Assembly: GCA_002363515.1 (NCBI GenBank)
Contig: DEVX01000073.1
Location: 1 to 11,205, forward strand
DNA: 11,205 bases
Direction of reading: 5' to 3'
DNA from: Candidatus Saccharibacteria bacterium UBA3225
GTDB taxonomy: Bacteria; Patescibacteriota; Saccharimonadia; Saccharimonadales; Saccharimonadaceae
Shown here piece after piece: positions 5,641-11,205 of this stretch (its first letter is position 1; every line of letters begins with the position of its first letter). Below the pieces are notes generated by a model. It did no database searches, was not told the DNA's origin, and was given only the letters and a program-made list of their open reading frames with translations. A program made the position numbers and the translations under genes.

Positions 5641-6454
5641 TGACAACATCGATTACGCAGAATTAGACAGAGCTGTCAATGAAGCCATGCGCACACAGCC
5701 CAAATCTTCAGGCTCTCGTTCTACTGCCGCAAAAACAAAAGCCGCTGCAGCCACTCCTCGCCCCGCTCCACGTCCACAAAATCACGGTCACATTATGGAT
5801 TTTGCACCACGCAATATTCATAGTCACACCCAGGTGCGTCCAGCTCAAACCACTACCACTGCTGCGCGGCCAATCGTAAAGCGCCCTGCTGTTCAACGGC
5901 GCCCCATCACCTCTACCGTTCCGCAACGCTCTGTTGTTAGGCCAACTACCCGGGTAGCCACAATCCGTAAGGCCACCCCTGCTCCAACTTCGAATCCAAC
6001 CCCAAGAACAACTGCTAGCGCCGAGAAGCCAGCAATGTCCGCTACCTCAACGCGCCCAAGTGTGGCAGCAAAAATTCAGCAAAAACAACAGCGCGCCGCT
6101 ACCCCCGCACCACAAGTTCCCACCCGCACAAAAGCGCCCAAAGAAGCTCCTGATGCCAATAGTTATTCCCTCGGCGGACGCTCACCATTCTTAGCAGACA
6201 CCAAAGTCGAAAAACGGCCACTCGGAAACAATATTCCTGAAAATAGCGCCACATCAATTCAAAGTACTAAAAATATCTACAGTCAAAAGAATCCTGCCAA
6301 AGCGCCTGTGGCAAAACGTAAAAAACACACCGTCACCGAGGCGCCAAAATCACATTCCGGCTGGCTCTGGTCCTTAATTGTCATTCTAGTTATCGCTGCC
6401 GGCGCTGGACTTGGATACGTCGCTTATCTGATTGTCTTTGCTAATCAGCTTTAA
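5633..6454 (+). CDS. Tail-anchored Pro/Ala/Thr-rich protein, unknown
   Basis: 273 residues in three parts. A short acidic N-terminus (SSDNIDYAELDRAVNEAM) looks like one helix. A long disordered, basic, Pro/Ala/Thr/Arg-rich stretch (about 22-240) contains the isolated order-like motif GHIMDFAPR near residue 52. A single membrane helix (about 246-268) sits at the extreme C-terminus, preceded by KRKK, so nearly all of the protein should be cytoplasmic and tail-anchored. The ATG lies inside the end of tpiA (8-bp overlap), with AAAGGGG about ten bases upstream. No enzymatic motif is visible. The tethered disordered arm suggests a scaffold, DNA-binding or envelope-organising role, but that is speculation. 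The last codons overlap the -35 region of the tRNA-His promoter. Confidence 0.82.
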   Translation: MSSDNIDYAELDRAVNEAMRTQPKSSGSRSTAAKTKAAAATPRPAPRPQNHGHIMDFAPRNIHSHTQVRPAQTTTTAARPIVKRPAVQRRPITSTVPQRSVVRPTTRVATIRKATPAPTSNPTPRTTASAEKPAMSATSTRPSVAAKIQQKQQRAATPAPQVPTRTKAPKEAPDANSYSLGGRSPFLADTKVEKRPLGNNIPENSATSIQSTKNIYSQKNPAKAPVAKRKKHTVTEAPKSHSGWLWSLIVILVIAAGAGLGYVAYLIVFANQL

Positions 6455-6466
6455 ATCTGATATAAT
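6438..6466 (+). promoter_or_regulatory. Promoter of tRNA-His
   Basis: TTGCTA (6438-6443), a 17-bp spacer and a perfect TATAAT (6461-6466). The predicted start near 6473 falls at CGCCA..TGGCG (6474-6493), a small A/T-filled hairpin in the pre-tRNA leader. Confidence 0.78.
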
Positions 6467-6506
6467 CTAGGTACGCCAGAAATTTTTTGGCGCGTCTACT
6501 TCGCAT

Positions 6507-6584
6507 GGTGGGTATAGCTCAGCTGGTTAGAGCGTCGGTTTGTGGCACCGAAGGTCGGAGGTTCGAACCCTCTTACCCACCCCA
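6507..6584 (+). tRNA. tRNA-His (GUG), CCA encoded
   Basis: The cloverleaf closes fully. G-1 at 6507 faces C73 at 6581, the histidine identity pair. The acceptor is GTGGGTA/TACCCAC and the D-stem GCTC/GAGC. The anticodon stem is TCGGT/ACCGA with loop TTGTGGC, giving anticodon GTG. The T-arm is GGAGG-TTCGAAC-CCTCT. CCA is encoded at 6582-6584. Confidence 0.97.
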
Positions 6585-6601
6585 TGTAGCAGAATACGTA
6601 G

Positions 6602-6607
6602 TATAAT
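6602..6607 (+). promoter_or_regulatory. -10 box ahead of tRNA-Gly
   Basis: A perfect TATAAT in the 39-bp spacer between the two tRNAs. The predicted start near 6614 is ten bases before tRNA-Gly. No good -35 is visible, so tRNA-Gly may be transcribed both from here and by read-through from tRNA-His. Confidence 0.5.
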
Positions 6608-6623
6608 AAATTACATAACTCAT

Positions 6624-6698
6624 GCGAGTTTCATATAACGGTTATTATGTGAGTTTTCCAAACTCAACATGAGAGTTCGACTCTCTCAACTCGCACCA
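6624..6698 (+). tRNA. tRNA-Gly (UCC), CCA encoded
   Basis: Acceptor GCGAGTT/AACTCGC (7 bp). The D-arm is short, with ATA/TAT pairing around GG. The anticodon stem is TGAGT/ACTCA with loop TTTCCAA, giving anticodon TCC for GGA and GGG codons. The T-arm is GAGAG-TTCGACT-CTCTC. The discriminator is A at 6695, then encoded CCA at 6696-6698. The anticodon is not UCA, so this is not the UGA-reading glycine tRNA of Gracilibacteria and SR1. Confidence 0.95.
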
Positions 6699-6703
6699 AA
6701 GCA

Positions 6704-6745
6704 TAAAACAAAAAAGATACCCGCAAGGGTATGTTTTTTGTTTTA
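6704..6745 (+). terminator. Bidirectional-type terminator after the tRNA pair
   Basis: The inverted repeat has two 19-base arms around a GCAA loop, differing at one position (a G/G mismatch). The core is ATACCC/GGGTAT. The outer arms are A-rich on the left and T-rich on the right, so the hairpin is followed by a T-run on either strand. The right arm is part of repeat copy 1. Confidence 0.88.
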
Positions 6746-6786
6746 TTCTATGACGGGTTCGAGAGAGGCGAACGTAGTTCGTGCTA
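6719..6786 (+). repeat. Direct repeat, copy 1
   Basis: This 68-bp segment starts in the terminator loop and ends at CGTGCTA. It recurs nearly exactly at 6891-6959; differences cluster around 6746-6755. The shared 3' half contains TTCGAGAGAGGCGAACG and the small hairpin GAAC-GTA-GTTC. Confidence 0.9.
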
Positions 6787-6876
6787 GAAGGAGCTGAGCG
6801 AAGCAAAAATGCTTGCATTTTTATTTCCGAAGCGACGCACTAGCAGGAAGCCGAACAATCGCGAGGCGCTCTCTCG
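6760..6876. repeat. Large imperfect palindrome between the two repeat copies
   Basis: Nested complementary arms: CGAGAGAG (6760-6767) with CTCTCTCG (6869-6876); GTTCG (6777-6781) with CGAAC (6852-6856); TGCTAG (6782-6787) with CTAGCA (6840-6845). An inner hairpin AAAAATGC/GCATTTTT (6805-6822) sits inside. No ORF is credible here. It may be a structured RNA, a miniature palindromic element, or an intergenic repeat family member. Confidence 0.65.
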
Positions 6877-6890
6877 AAAACCGCCCCAAA

Positions 6891-6959
6891 ACCCACAAGG
6901 GTATGTTTTTTGTTTTATTCCATGCAAAGGTTCGAGAGAGGCGAACGTAGTTCGTGCTA
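6891..6959 (+). repeat. Direct repeat, copy 2
   Basis: This 69-bp near-copy of 6719-6786, offset by 172 bp, lacks the A-rich left arm of the terminator. Only a short ACCC/GGGT stem remains, so it should terminate poorly. Its 3' end runs directly into CGTGCTAAAAT and the promoter region of the DsbA-like gene, where copy 1 instead continues CGTGCTAGAAG. Confidence 0.9.
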
Positions 6960-6982
6960 AAATACTCATGTATAATTAACCT
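6953..6982 (+). promoter_or_regulatory. Promoter(s) of the DsbA-like gene, predicted leaderless start
   Basis: TATAAT at 6971-6976 is followed by six bases and the ATG at 6983, with no Shine-Dalgarno. A second box, CGTGCTAAAAT (hexamer 6958-6963), lies 13 bp further upstream, formed partly by the end of repeat copy 2. Either could be used; only the first would give a leaderless mRNA. Confidence 0.55.
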
Positions 6983-7789
6983 ATGAAAAATGACGTAAAA
7001 ACCACTAGTCGCAAAGACATTCTAATCCTATTCCTTATCACAATCTCCATCATATTAACTGTCACAGCCCTTTCGTTAGCGATTATTAGCACAATTAATA
7101 GACAACAGCCTAGCAACATCCCTCCCAGCTCAGACGACGACTCCTTAATTCAAAATAAACCATCTTCTTCAAACCAGCAAAACCATATATCGGATGACGT
7201 TTCAATCGCAAACCATTTCATTCCAGCCAACGAAGATAATGGCAATATTGCCGATCACATTCGTGGCAATGCCGACGCAAAAGTCATCGTCATTGAATAC
7301 TCAGACTTTCAATGCCCCGGCTGCGCCTTATTCGCGTCATATCTCCCTCAAGTTTACTCAAAATATAAAGACAATGTCCTCTTCATTTCTCGAAATTATC
7401 CGCTATCTATGCATCAAAATGCTCGCCCCGCAGCTATCGCTGCCGAAAGTGCCGGCCTACAAGGATATTACTGGCAAATGTCTGAAATTCTATTTAGTAA
7501 CCAAGATCAATGGTCAAACCTATCCGGGGACGAATTAACCAATACTTTTAGTGAACTATTCCAAAAAGTAGCCCCAAAAGGCAATATTGAAACATTCAAA
7601 AAACACCTTAACGACAAAAAACTTACCCAGAAAATCGATTTTGACCACAAACTCGCAAAAACAGCACATCAGATCTCATCTACTCCGTCATTTTTCGTGA
7701 ACGGAGAGCGTGCTGATATTATTCACGGCACCATGAAAGATGCAATTTCAAACCTAGAAAAAATCATCGATTCAAAACTGGCAGAATAG
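6983..7789 (+). CDS. Membrane-anchored DsbA-like thiol oxidoreductase
   Basis: 268 residues. A basic N-terminus is followed by one membrane helix (about 13-36), so the rest lies outside the membrane. A polar Ser/Asn/Gln/Asp linker (about 40-90) precedes a thioredoxin-fold domain of the DsbA/Thioredoxin_4 type. The active site is CPGC at 111-114 within EYSDFQCPGC. The cis-proline is P235 in SSTPSFFVNG, and a helical insertion lies between. Such proteins introduce or shuffle disulfides in exported proteins. Even cysteine counts in the predicted extracytoplasmic domains nearby fit such a role. The gene has its own promoter and converges on the pilB operon, with only 11 bases between stop codons and no visible terminator between them. 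Confidence 0.93.
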   Translation: MKNDVKTTSRKDILILFLITISIILTVTALSLAIISTINRQQPSNIPPSSDDDSLIQNKPSSSNQQNHISDDVSIANHFIPANEDNGNIADHIRGNADAKVIVIEYSDFQCPGCALFASYLPQVYSKYKDNVLFISRNYPLSMHQNARPAAIAAESAGLQGYYWQMSEILFSNQDQWSNLSGDELTNTFSELFQKVAPKGNIETFKKHLNDKKLTQKIDFDHKLAKTAHQISSTPSFFVNGERADIIHGTMKDAISNLEKIIDSKLAE

Positions 7790-7800
7790 AAAAAACTACC

Positions 7801-9561
7801 TTACGCCAAGTCGCTAGCGACGCGGTTCACTTCCTCAATCGTTGTCAGACCAGTCAAAGCTTTCAGCATACCATCTTGACGCATCGTAATAGCGCCCTTC
7901 ATCTTTGCGACACGCATAATATCACCAGAGGTAGCGCGCGCCACAATCAGCTTCTGAATATCATCGTCAACAGAAATCGTCTCATACAAACCAGCACGTC
8001 CTTTATATCCATTCGGCGCCTCTTCGGAGGCAATTCCCTTCACTAACGTAAAGCTCTTCGAATTCGCTACAGGGAGACTACCGTATCCGCGCTTTTCACT
8101 TACCTCTGGCACTTCACCCTGAGATTGTGGCAATAATCCACCCACGACGCCTTTTATCATATTCGTCTCCATCTCACTCGACTGATAAGTTTCTCTGCGC
8201 TCCGCTACGCGGCGCACCAAACGCTGACCAATCACCGTATTCAAAGTCGAAGCGATCAAGAACGGCTCAATTCCCATATCAAGAAGACGTGGCATAATAC
8301 CTGCGGCAGAGTTGGTGTGTAGTGTCGAAAATACCAAGTGCCCCGTCAACGCTGCCTGTACAGCCAGGTTTGCCGTCTCGCCGTCGCGAATCTCACCTAC
8401 CATTACTACATCTGGGTCTTGACGCAAGATTGAACGCAAACCCGAAGCAAAGGTTAAGCCCGCATCAACGTTAATCTGAATCTGATTAACGCCATCCATC
8501 TTATACTCAACTGGGTCTTCCAGTGTAACAATATTAATCGATTCATCTTTGATTCTCTTGATCAACGCGTAAAGCGTAGTAGACTTACCAGAGCCAGTCG
8601 GACCAGACGTCAAAATCATACCGTTCGGTTTACTAATTCCTTGCGTGACATCCTCCAATGCCTTACCAGTCATACCCATCTTCTCGACATCCATCGAGGT
8701 TCCAGATTTATCCAAAAGACGAATAACCACCTGCTCACCCCAAACCACCGGCGAGGTTGCAATACGAAGATCAATCGTATTACCATTCACGATTACAGCA
8801 AACTGACCGTCTTGCGGAATACGATGCTCGTCAATTTTCAGCTTTGCCATAATTTTAATACGCGAAACTAAAGCTGCCTCGATAGATTTTGGCAACTTCA
8901 TTGTTTGACGAAGAACGCCATCAATACGCATCCGAATAACTAAATCATGCTCTAGCGGCTCAATATGAATGTCAGATGCTTTCGACTTTGCTGCATAATC
9001 CAAAATAGAACTCAAGGCCTTCGATATCGGCGAATCTTGTGTAATCGTCTGCGCATTCGACGCATCCGCCGCGTTCTTTTGCGCCTCCTCCTGCTTCGCT
9101 ACTTTATTAACGTCCTTAAGGTCTGCCATATACTGCGCCAACGCATTCTGCACACCCGCCTCAGACGTCATTATCGCCTTAATTGGCATTTTAACTAAAG
9201 TAGACAAATAATCCATTCGCTGAATATTAGACGTATCTAATACAGCAACCACTAATTGACCATTTTGTTCATCTAGAGGAACTACTTTTGAGCGCTGAGC
9301 AACATCCTGCGGTATCTTCAACAGTTTATCCTTATCGAAACGGACATTACGCAAATCTATATAAGGGCTACCTATTACAACTGCCGTAGCATGCTGAATA
9401 CAGTCATCGGTTGCCACATTCTTACTACGCAAAACTGCCAAAATTGGCTGCCCAGTTTTTGCAACCTCGTTATAGGTCTTCTTAACCAAGCCTGCATCAG
9501 CAAGCCCGTTCTCGACTAGAAGGCCGACAATTTTGTCTTGTAGCTCTTTATTGAGGAGCAT
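7801..9561 (-). CDS. pilB: PilB/GspE-type pilus assembly ATPase
   Basis: A 586-residue type II/IV secretion ATPase that powers pilin extraction and pilus extension at the inner face of the membrane. An N-terminal GspE/MshEN-like domain (about 1-150) is followed by a charged linker (about 150-178). The core has Walker A GPTGSGKS (320-327), the Asp box TLEDPVEY with E348 and D349, Walker B DPDVVMVGEIRD with E390, and the His box LTGHLVFSTLHT with H408 and H415. The zinc-binding tetracysteine region is absent: residues 450-520 contain no cysteine, and the only cysteine in the protein is C54. GYKGRAGLYE at 518-527 remains. The ATG follows the upstream stop codon directly (TAGATG), so translation is coupled. 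PilB is preferred over GspE on context and the neighbouring PilO-like protein. Confidence 0.93.
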   Translation of the reverse strand: MLLNKELQDKIVGLLVENGLADAGLVKKTYNEVAKTGQPILAVLRSKNVATDDCIQHATAVVIGSPYIDLRNVRFDKDKLLKIPQDVAQRSKVVPLDEQNGQLVVAVLDTSNIQRMDYLSTLVKMPIKAIMTSEAGVQNALAQYMADLKDVNKVAKQEEAQKNAADASNAQTITQDSPISKALSSILDYAAKSKASDIHIEPLEHDLVIRMRIDGVLRQTMKLPKSIEAALVSRIKIMAKLKIDEHRIPQDGQFAVIVNGNTIDLRIATSPVVWGEQVVIRLLDKSGTSMDVEKMGMTGKALEDVTQGISKPNGMILTSGPTGSGKSTTLYALIKRIKDESINIVTLEDPVEYKMDGVNQIQINVDAGLTFASGLRSILRQDPDVVMVGEIRDGETANLAVQAALTGHLVFSTLHTNSAAGIMPRLLDMGIEPFLIASTLNTVIGQRLVRRVAERRETYQSSEMETNMIKGVVGGLLPQSQGEVPEVSEKRGYGSLPVANSKSFTLVKGIASEEAPNGYKGRAGLYETISVDDDIQKLIVARATSGDIMRVAKMKGAITMRQDGMLKALTGLTTIEEVNRVASDLA

Positions 9562-9894
9562 CTATACCCCCGGATTATCATCTGGATTAGGATTATCGCC
9601 ACCATCTTCAGGCTTGTTATCGTCCTCTTTCTTTGGCACACAGCGCTGAGATGCAACGTCCCAATCTTCTTCTTCGGAACACTGACCAATAATAACTTCA
9701 ACCGTAGGATTAATTGCTTTCGGATAAAAGGTTTCATCATCGGGCTGTCTTAGCTCAGAACTAATATTCTCAACATAAGTAATTTCATACGTATCATTAC
9801 TCGGATCACCAAGAATCAGATTACCAAGCCAATAAGAAATCACTATCGATACTGCCGAAAGTAATACTACCAAAGCTATATCACTAGTTTTCAT
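9562..9894 (-). CDS. Small membrane-anchored protein of the pilus operon, unknown
   Basis: 110 residues. A hydrophobic helix (about 6-28) anchors a small external domain with two cysteines, C72 and C85 (GQCSEEEDWDVASQRCVP), spaced to form a 12-residue disulfide loop. The C-terminal 25 residues are acidic and rich in Asp, Asn, Pro and Gly, probably disordered. The ATG overlaps the preceding gene's stop by one base (TAATG), and its own TAG touches the pilB start. That places it firmly in the pilus operon. It could be a minor accessory subunit or a pilot-like factor. No family recognised. Confidence 0.8.
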   Translation of the reverse strand: MKTSDIALVVLLSAVSIVISYWLGNLILGDPSNDTYEITYVENISSELRQPDDETFYPKAINPTVEVIIGQCSEEEDWDVASQRCVPKKEDDNKPEDGGDNPNPDDNPGV

Positions 9895-10730
9895 TATTTT
9901 GTTACCCCACTACCTTTCTTTTTACTACACGCCGTGGACGTATCGTCAGCGCAGATAACTTTTCTTTCCTTCACAATTTGTACAGGATCAGAATAATAGC
10001 TATCATAAGTCGCACTTAATTCAATCACCTGCTTATTATCAGCATCCGTAGACATACCTAAAGTAACGCTAGTAATATCAAAATTCCGAATTGAGCTTTC
10101 TATCGAATCCATAGCGTTCCTTACAGTCGTCGCACTATCCTTTAGATTGATACTAGTGGCTAAGCTTTTTAGCTGCAATGGCTGACCATTTTCGTCTACC
10201 ATCTTACTACTACCGCCATAACCCGCCTCAGCGGTACTAATACCCTCAATATTAATCTCAGGATTTCTATACAGTAATAAATAGTTTAAGCTTGAGTTTG
10301 AAGCATCCTGGTTGCTAGTTGCTGGCAATGTATCCGAAATAACACGTAATGCTGAACAGGTTCTTGCAAGAGAAATATCCTCGATTGAATACTCTCCGGA
10401 CTCATCTGTCGCTATTTTATTATTGCAAGATGCCGACCTTTTCTGACCAACTACTTCCAAGTTTTGGTTATTCGCAAGATCTCCTACGGATACCGACAGT
10501 GAACTTAAGCTTTTCTGGGTCTCTGTAAAGTTTTTAATAACAGTACTATTTTCGGTCTTCTTAACATTATTAAAGGAGATCTTCTTGAACATATATATTG
10601 TTCCTACAGCCGTGACACCCAAAAGTACAGAAGTTGCACAAACAGCCACCAACATATTCTTTTGGGCGCTGTCTATTTTTGCCCTTTTAGCAAGAGCAAC
10701 ACCCTTACCATTATTGCTATTCTTAGGCAT
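9894..10730 (-). CDS. PilO-like membrane protein of the pilus operon
   Basis: 278 residues from the ATG at 10730. Longer readings from a TTG at 10772 or an ATG at 10754 are possible, but AGGGAGGA eight bases before 10730 and the upstream gene's stop one base away favour this start. A basic N-terminus is followed by one membrane helix (about 26-47), a coiled-coil-like segment (about 55-90), and an external region. Near the end, residues about 190-246 (NAMDSIESSIRNFDITSV, then IELSATYDSYY) follow the helix-strand pattern of the PilO ferredoxin-like domain. PilO connects the inner-membrane platform to the ATPase side of the type IV pilus; the assignment is by pattern and context, not strong identity. 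The external part has four cysteines (102, 125, 260, 268). Confidence 0.7.
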   Translation of the reverse strand: MPKNSNNGKGVALAKRAKIDSAQKNMLVAVCATSVLLGVTAVGTIYMFKKISFNNVKKTENSTVIKNFTETQKSLSSLSVSVGDLANNQNLEVVGQKRSASCNNKIATDESGEYSIEDISLARTCSALRVISDTLPATSNQDASNSSLNYLLLYRNPEINIEGISTAEAGYGGSSKMVDENGQPLQLKSLATSINLKDSATTVRNAMDSIESSIRNFDITSVTLGMSTDADNKQVIELSATYDSYYSDPVQIVKERKVICADDTSTACSKKKGSGVTK

Positions 10731-10731
10731 A

Positions 10732-11205
10732 TTAAGATTCCTCCCTTTGTACATCCCTAGCTTTTTCGGCAAACATATCGCGTACTTGGATATAGCTATC
10801 GGTTACATTCTGGCGACTTGGTCCAATAATTTGCATATGTTTGCTAGATGATAAGAACAGACGCGGGTCAAGAGTTAAATTCACTGAAAAGCTCAATACC
10901 ATTTTATCTTCGGGACCCTTACCCCAACCAGAGTTCGATACAAATAGCCCATCTTCGCTCAATATTGAGCATTCAGAAATCGTTGCTTCCTCATCGAAGT
11001 TGCCCGAATCATCGTATTGCAAACATTGACTCTCGAAATAATACTTACCAGTATTACCCTCTTTGTTTTCCTCCGCCATCGAATCGTTACCGTTCTTGTA
11101 TTCTTCACGGTCTCCTGCATTCTTATAAGTACGACGGATAATTACTTCTTCTACTTTCTTCTGATTCGTTTCTTTTTTCTTTTCTTCACTATCGTTGTCA
11201 TTATT
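10732..11205 (-). CDS. Pilus-operon protein, 5' end outside window
   Basis: The frame stays open to the right edge of the window, giving 157 visible residues. The ATG at 11079 is internal, because the frame continues upstream without a stop. The first visible residues are highly charged (EEKKKE, KKVEEV). Next comes VIIRRTYKNAGDREEY and a long domain with two cysteines (visible C61 and C79). The C-terminal half (KMVLSFSVNLTLDPRLFL) has strand-like character and ends in an amphipathic charged helix (VRDMFAEKARDVQ). No membrane helix is visible; one may lie upstream. Its stop is one base from the start of the PilO-like gene. By position it could be a PilN-like or pilin-related component, but no motif proves this. 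Confidence 0.75.
   Translation of the reverse strand, partial: NNDNDSEEKKKETNQKKVEEVIIRRTYKNAGDREEYKNGNDSMAEENKEGNTGKYYFESQCLQYDDSGNFDEEATISECSILSEDGLFVSNSGWGKGPEDKMVLSFSVNLTLDPRLFLSSSKHMQIIGPSRQNVTDSYIQVRDMFAEKARDVQREES

Noticed and set aside
6719..6959. Prophage or island attachment sites next to the tRNA genes
   Set aside because: The repeat begins in the terminator loop and does not duplicate any tRNA 3' end. No integrase or phage gene lies nearby.
6704..6959. Insertion sequence
   Set aside because: No transposase is encoded. The repeats are direct rather than terminal inverted, so at most this is a non-autonomous element.
6784..6969. 61-codon minus-strand frame over the repeat region
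   Set aside because: It is built from the repeat and palindrome and has no start signals.

Overview
The window looks like a chromosomal stretch of a small-genome, Gram-positive-type bacterium of the Candidate Phyla Radiation, most likely Saccharibacteria (TM7) or a close relative. This is inferred from gene content and style, not from a marker gene: small proteins with one N-terminal membrane anchor, a type IV pilus cluster, an alpha-phosphomannomutase-like HAD protein and tight gene packing. The native genes have moderate GC and use the standard code. Nearly all of them stop with TAA or TAG, and no in-frame TGA is needed to read them.

Layout. Positions 3-563 hold the end of a membrane-anchored extracytoplasmic protein, followed by tyrS (634-1848) with its own promoter and Shine-Dalgarno. 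Positions 1849-2130 hold no convincing gene. From 2104 to 3397 there is an unusual two-unit cassette. Unit 1 is a strong promoter, a leader hairpin, a 28-codon ORF with a good Shine-Dalgarno, and a strong terminator. Unit 2 is a near-copy of that promoter, a structured leader of about 196 nt, a 231-aa protein gene with foreign base and codon composition and a Pro/Gly/Asn/Thr-rich repeat tract, and another strong terminator. Normal composition resumes at 3501 with a HAD-IIB/phosphomannomutase-like gene, a four-helix membrane protein, tpiA, and a tail-anchored Pro/Ala/Thr-rich protein that overlaps tpiA. Next come tRNA-His(GUG) and tRNA-Gly(UCC), a bidirectional-type terminator, and a 68-69 bp direct repeat flanking a large imperfect palindrome, leading into a DsbA-like thiol oxidoreductase gene (6983-7789).

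Convergent with that, on the minus strand, lies a tightly coupled operon entering from the right edge. It encodes a soluble-looking partial protein, a PilO-like membrane protein, a small anchored protein and a PilB/GspE-type ATPase, with junctions of one base, a one-base overlap and zero bases. It probably forms part of the type IV pilus machine.

Two themes link the genes. First, several promoters share the extended -10 sequence TGCTAAAAT, and three genes (4288, 4852, 6983) start exactly 6 nt after a -10 hexamer with no Shine-Dalgarno, which predicts leaderless mRNAs. Second, the predicted extracytoplasmic domains carry even numbers of cysteines (2, 2, 4, 2), in keeping with disulfide formation by the nearby DsbA-like protein. 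The cassette at 2104-3397 is the best candidate for something undescribed.
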